Assembly: GCA_036512955.1 (NCBI GenBank)
Contig: DATBZX010000192.1
Location: 1-24,943 of the forward strand
Reading direction: 5' to 3'
DNA length: 24,943 nt
From: DASRAA01 sp036512955
GTDB lineage: Bacteria; Acidobacteriota; Terriglobia; Terriglobales; Acidobacteriaceae
Below the pieces are notes generated by a model. The model had not been told where the DNA came from and made no database searches. It saw nothing but the letters and a program-made list of their open reading frames with translations. Shown in pieces: positions 24,047 to 24,943 of this stretch (position 1 is its first letter; every line of letters starts with the position of its first letter). The translations under genes and the position numbers were made by a program.

Positions 24047-24099
24047 AGCGGCCCGCTGCGCTTGAGCTGGCGTAAGATGTCGCGAGAGGATCGTCAGCC

Positions 24100-24552
24100 G
24101 TGTTTACGCCCCAACCGATTGGGTTTGTCCGCACTTCCTACACCGACACCAGCCAGGTTCCCAAGGGCCTCGGCGCCAAGCATGAGGCCGAGGGCGAGTT
24201 GGAGATTCTGCCGGAGTTCGAAGCCGGGCTGACCGACATCGATGGTTTTTCCCACCTCGTCGTGCTCTGGTGCTTCGACCGCGCGGAGGGATTTGAGTTG
24301 TACAGTAAAACTCCGACCGACGGTCTGCCTCACGGAGTGTTTGCTACCCGCTCTCCCCGGCGTCCCAATCCGATTGCACTTACGATTGTCGAACTGCTGG
24401 GTCGCGACGGCCCACGGCTGCGTGTCCGTGGCGTCGATATGCTCGACGGCACGCCCATACTTGATATCAAACCCTACCTGTCGAATGTTCCTGAGGAGAA
24501 GCTACGCCGCGGCTGGCTGGCCGAGGCCGAAACACAGAAGAAGCCGCGATGA
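24100..24552 (+). CDS. TrmO-like tRNA N6-methyltransferase (TsaA/YaeB family)
   Basis: TrmO methylates the t6A37 base of tRNA-Thr to m6t6A with S-adenosylmethionine. The 150-residue product covers the catalytic beta-barrel domain: 'PIGFVRTSY' (6-14), 'LTDIDGFSHLVVLWCFDRA' (44-62), 'GVFATRSPRRPNPIALTIVELL' in pieces over 79-100, and the ending 'LDGTPILDIKPYLS' (115-128). It lacks the extra C-terminal domain of the E. coli protein, as do other short bacterial and archaeal members. The GTG start at 24100 has GAGAGGA nine bases upstream. It lies downstream of argS on the same strand, and both act on tRNA. The enzyme's target in this organism is inferred from the family. Confidence 0.88.
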   Translation: MFTPQPIGFVRTSYTDTSQVPKGLGAKHEAEGELEILPEFEAGLTDIDGFSHLVVLWCFDRAEGFELYSKTPTDGLPHGVFATRSPRRPNPIALTIVELLGRDGPRLRVRGVDMLDGTPILDIKPYLSNVPEEKLRRGWLAEAETQKKPR

Positions 24553-24625
24553 ATCTGCCCGATTCGCTTCACTTCGGGAAGAAGGTGCCGTCGAAGACCA
24601 GCATTAGAACGAGGAGGCTTCCGCT

Positions 24626-24645
24626 CTTGCACCACATTGTGCAAG
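24626..24645. repeat. Palindrome 1: CTTGCAC-N6-GTGCAAG
   Basis: A perfect 7-bp inverted repeat around CACATT. It is the first of two similar palindromes whose TTGCAC arms start 29 bases apart. It lies between the ends of the converging trmO-like and pseudopilin genes. No T run follows. Confidence 0.65.
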
Positions 24646-24655
24646 CCCATCCGAG

Positions 24656-24673
24656 TTGCACGATAACGTGCAA
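24656..24673. repeat. Palindrome 2: TTGCACG-N4-CGTGCAA
   Basis: A perfect 7-bp inverted repeat around ATAA, sharing the TTGCAC/GTGCAA arms of the first palindrome. An imperfect third copy of the arm (GTGCA, from 24682) follows. A protein-binding pair or paired message-end hairpins are both possible. Confidence 0.65.
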
Positions 24674-24726
24674 GTAATTTTGTGCAGTTGTACCCGATGA
24701 AAATCACGGCACAATCAGCGCCCCCG

Positions 24727-24943
24727 TCACCAACTGCTGTAGGCCGTGCCTTCGCTTGAATTCTGGTCGCTGCCGCTGTGGACGTCAATAATGCCGGGCT
24801 GCGACTGGTCCGGCGACATGATGCTGTCATCCGTCATCGGTACCCAACTGTCGCGGGAATTGGTGAACGGGTCCTTGGGAAGCTGCTTCAGGTACCCAGC
24901 GTCAACCACGTCCTGCAAGGATTGGGGCGCCTTCTGTTTGTCC
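24727..24943 (-). CDS. GspG-like type II secretion pseudopilin, C-terminal part (gene runs off the window)
   Basis: Only the last 71 or so residues are in the window. The frame enters from the right edge as 'DKQKAPQSLQDVVDAGYLK' and continues with 'LPKDPFTNSRDSWV', 'DDSIMSPDQSQPGIIDVHSGSD' over two short pieces, and the ending 'GTAYSSW' before TGA (24727-24729). These are the hallmarks of the C-terminal domain of the major pseudopilin GspG/PulG, where the Asp-rich loop binds calcium. The N-terminal methylation helix lies outside. Pseudopilins build the short fibre that drives substrates through the type II secretion channel; several Acidobacteria carry stand-alone copies, so secretion cannot be assumed from this alone. 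Confidence 0.85.
   Translation of the reverse strand, partial: DKQKAPQSLQDVVDAGYLKQLPKDPFTNSRDSWVPMTDDSIMSPDQSQPGIIDVHSGSDQNSSEGTAYSSW

Noticed and set aside
24626..24673. NtrC binding sites
   Set aside because: The arms resemble the NtrC consensus (TGCAC...GTGCA), but the spacing is one base short in both sites, there is no sigma-54 promoter nearby, and the location is between gene ends.
24549..24677. A 42-codon ORF overlapping the trmO-like stop as ATGA
   Set aside because: It is short, basic, unlike known proteins, and its 3' half is made of the two palindromes; the overlap is probably chance.

Overview
The window reads as ordinary chromosomal DNA of a moderately GC-rich bacterium, most likely an acidobacterium (Terriglobia/Koribacter-like). 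This placement is an inference from overall protein character: a short secreted protein of a type I associate with Acidobacteriota, a bacterial deoxyhypusine-synthase homologue, a GspG-type pseudopilin with the 'MSPDQ...DVHSGSD' ending, and frequent TTG and GTG starts. No transposase, phage gene, CRISPR array or rRNA was seen. One tRNA, tRNA-Lys(UUU), is present.

Left part (1-6050, all + strand): a rubrerythrin; two exported proteins (a lineage-type hypothetical and a TolB/FlgO-like plus TPR protein); then an envelope group of an NfeD-type membrane serine protease, an SPFH/slipin protein and a SPOR-domain protein. The group is closed by a strong intrinsic terminator at 6015-6045.

Middle part (6100-13900): a type II NADH dehydrogenase (- strand) is divergent from a LuxR-type regulator whose receiver domain lacks the phosphorylated Asp. 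These are followed by tRNA-Lys, a YbjQ-family protein, a gene-poor 560-base stretch and a small membrane protein. Next comes a polyamine module. Agmatine deiminase and N-carbamoylputrescine amidase (- strand, 3 bases apart) would make putrescine from agmatine. They are divergent from a deoxyhypusine-synthase-like enzyme that in a bacterium is more likely to act on putrescine or another polyamine than on eIF5A. A small CoA-binding protein ends this part.

Right part (14069-21813): a seven-gene run on the - strand, in transcription order larC, metG, tatD, an MFS exporter, yajQ, a long-chain polyprenyl diphosphate synthase and a CYTH-domain protein. larC and metG overlap by 8 bases. Divergent from larC is argS, preceded by an extended -10 promoter, then a TrmO-like tRNA methyltransferase. 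The window ends in the 3' part of a type II secretion-like pseudopilin gene on the - strand. Between the last two genes lie two tandem 7-bp palindromes.

No clearly new system is visible. The items most worth following are the divergent polyamine module, the phosphorylation-dead regulator next to NDH-2, the orphan larC embedded with metG, and the paired TTGCAC/GTGCAA palindromes.
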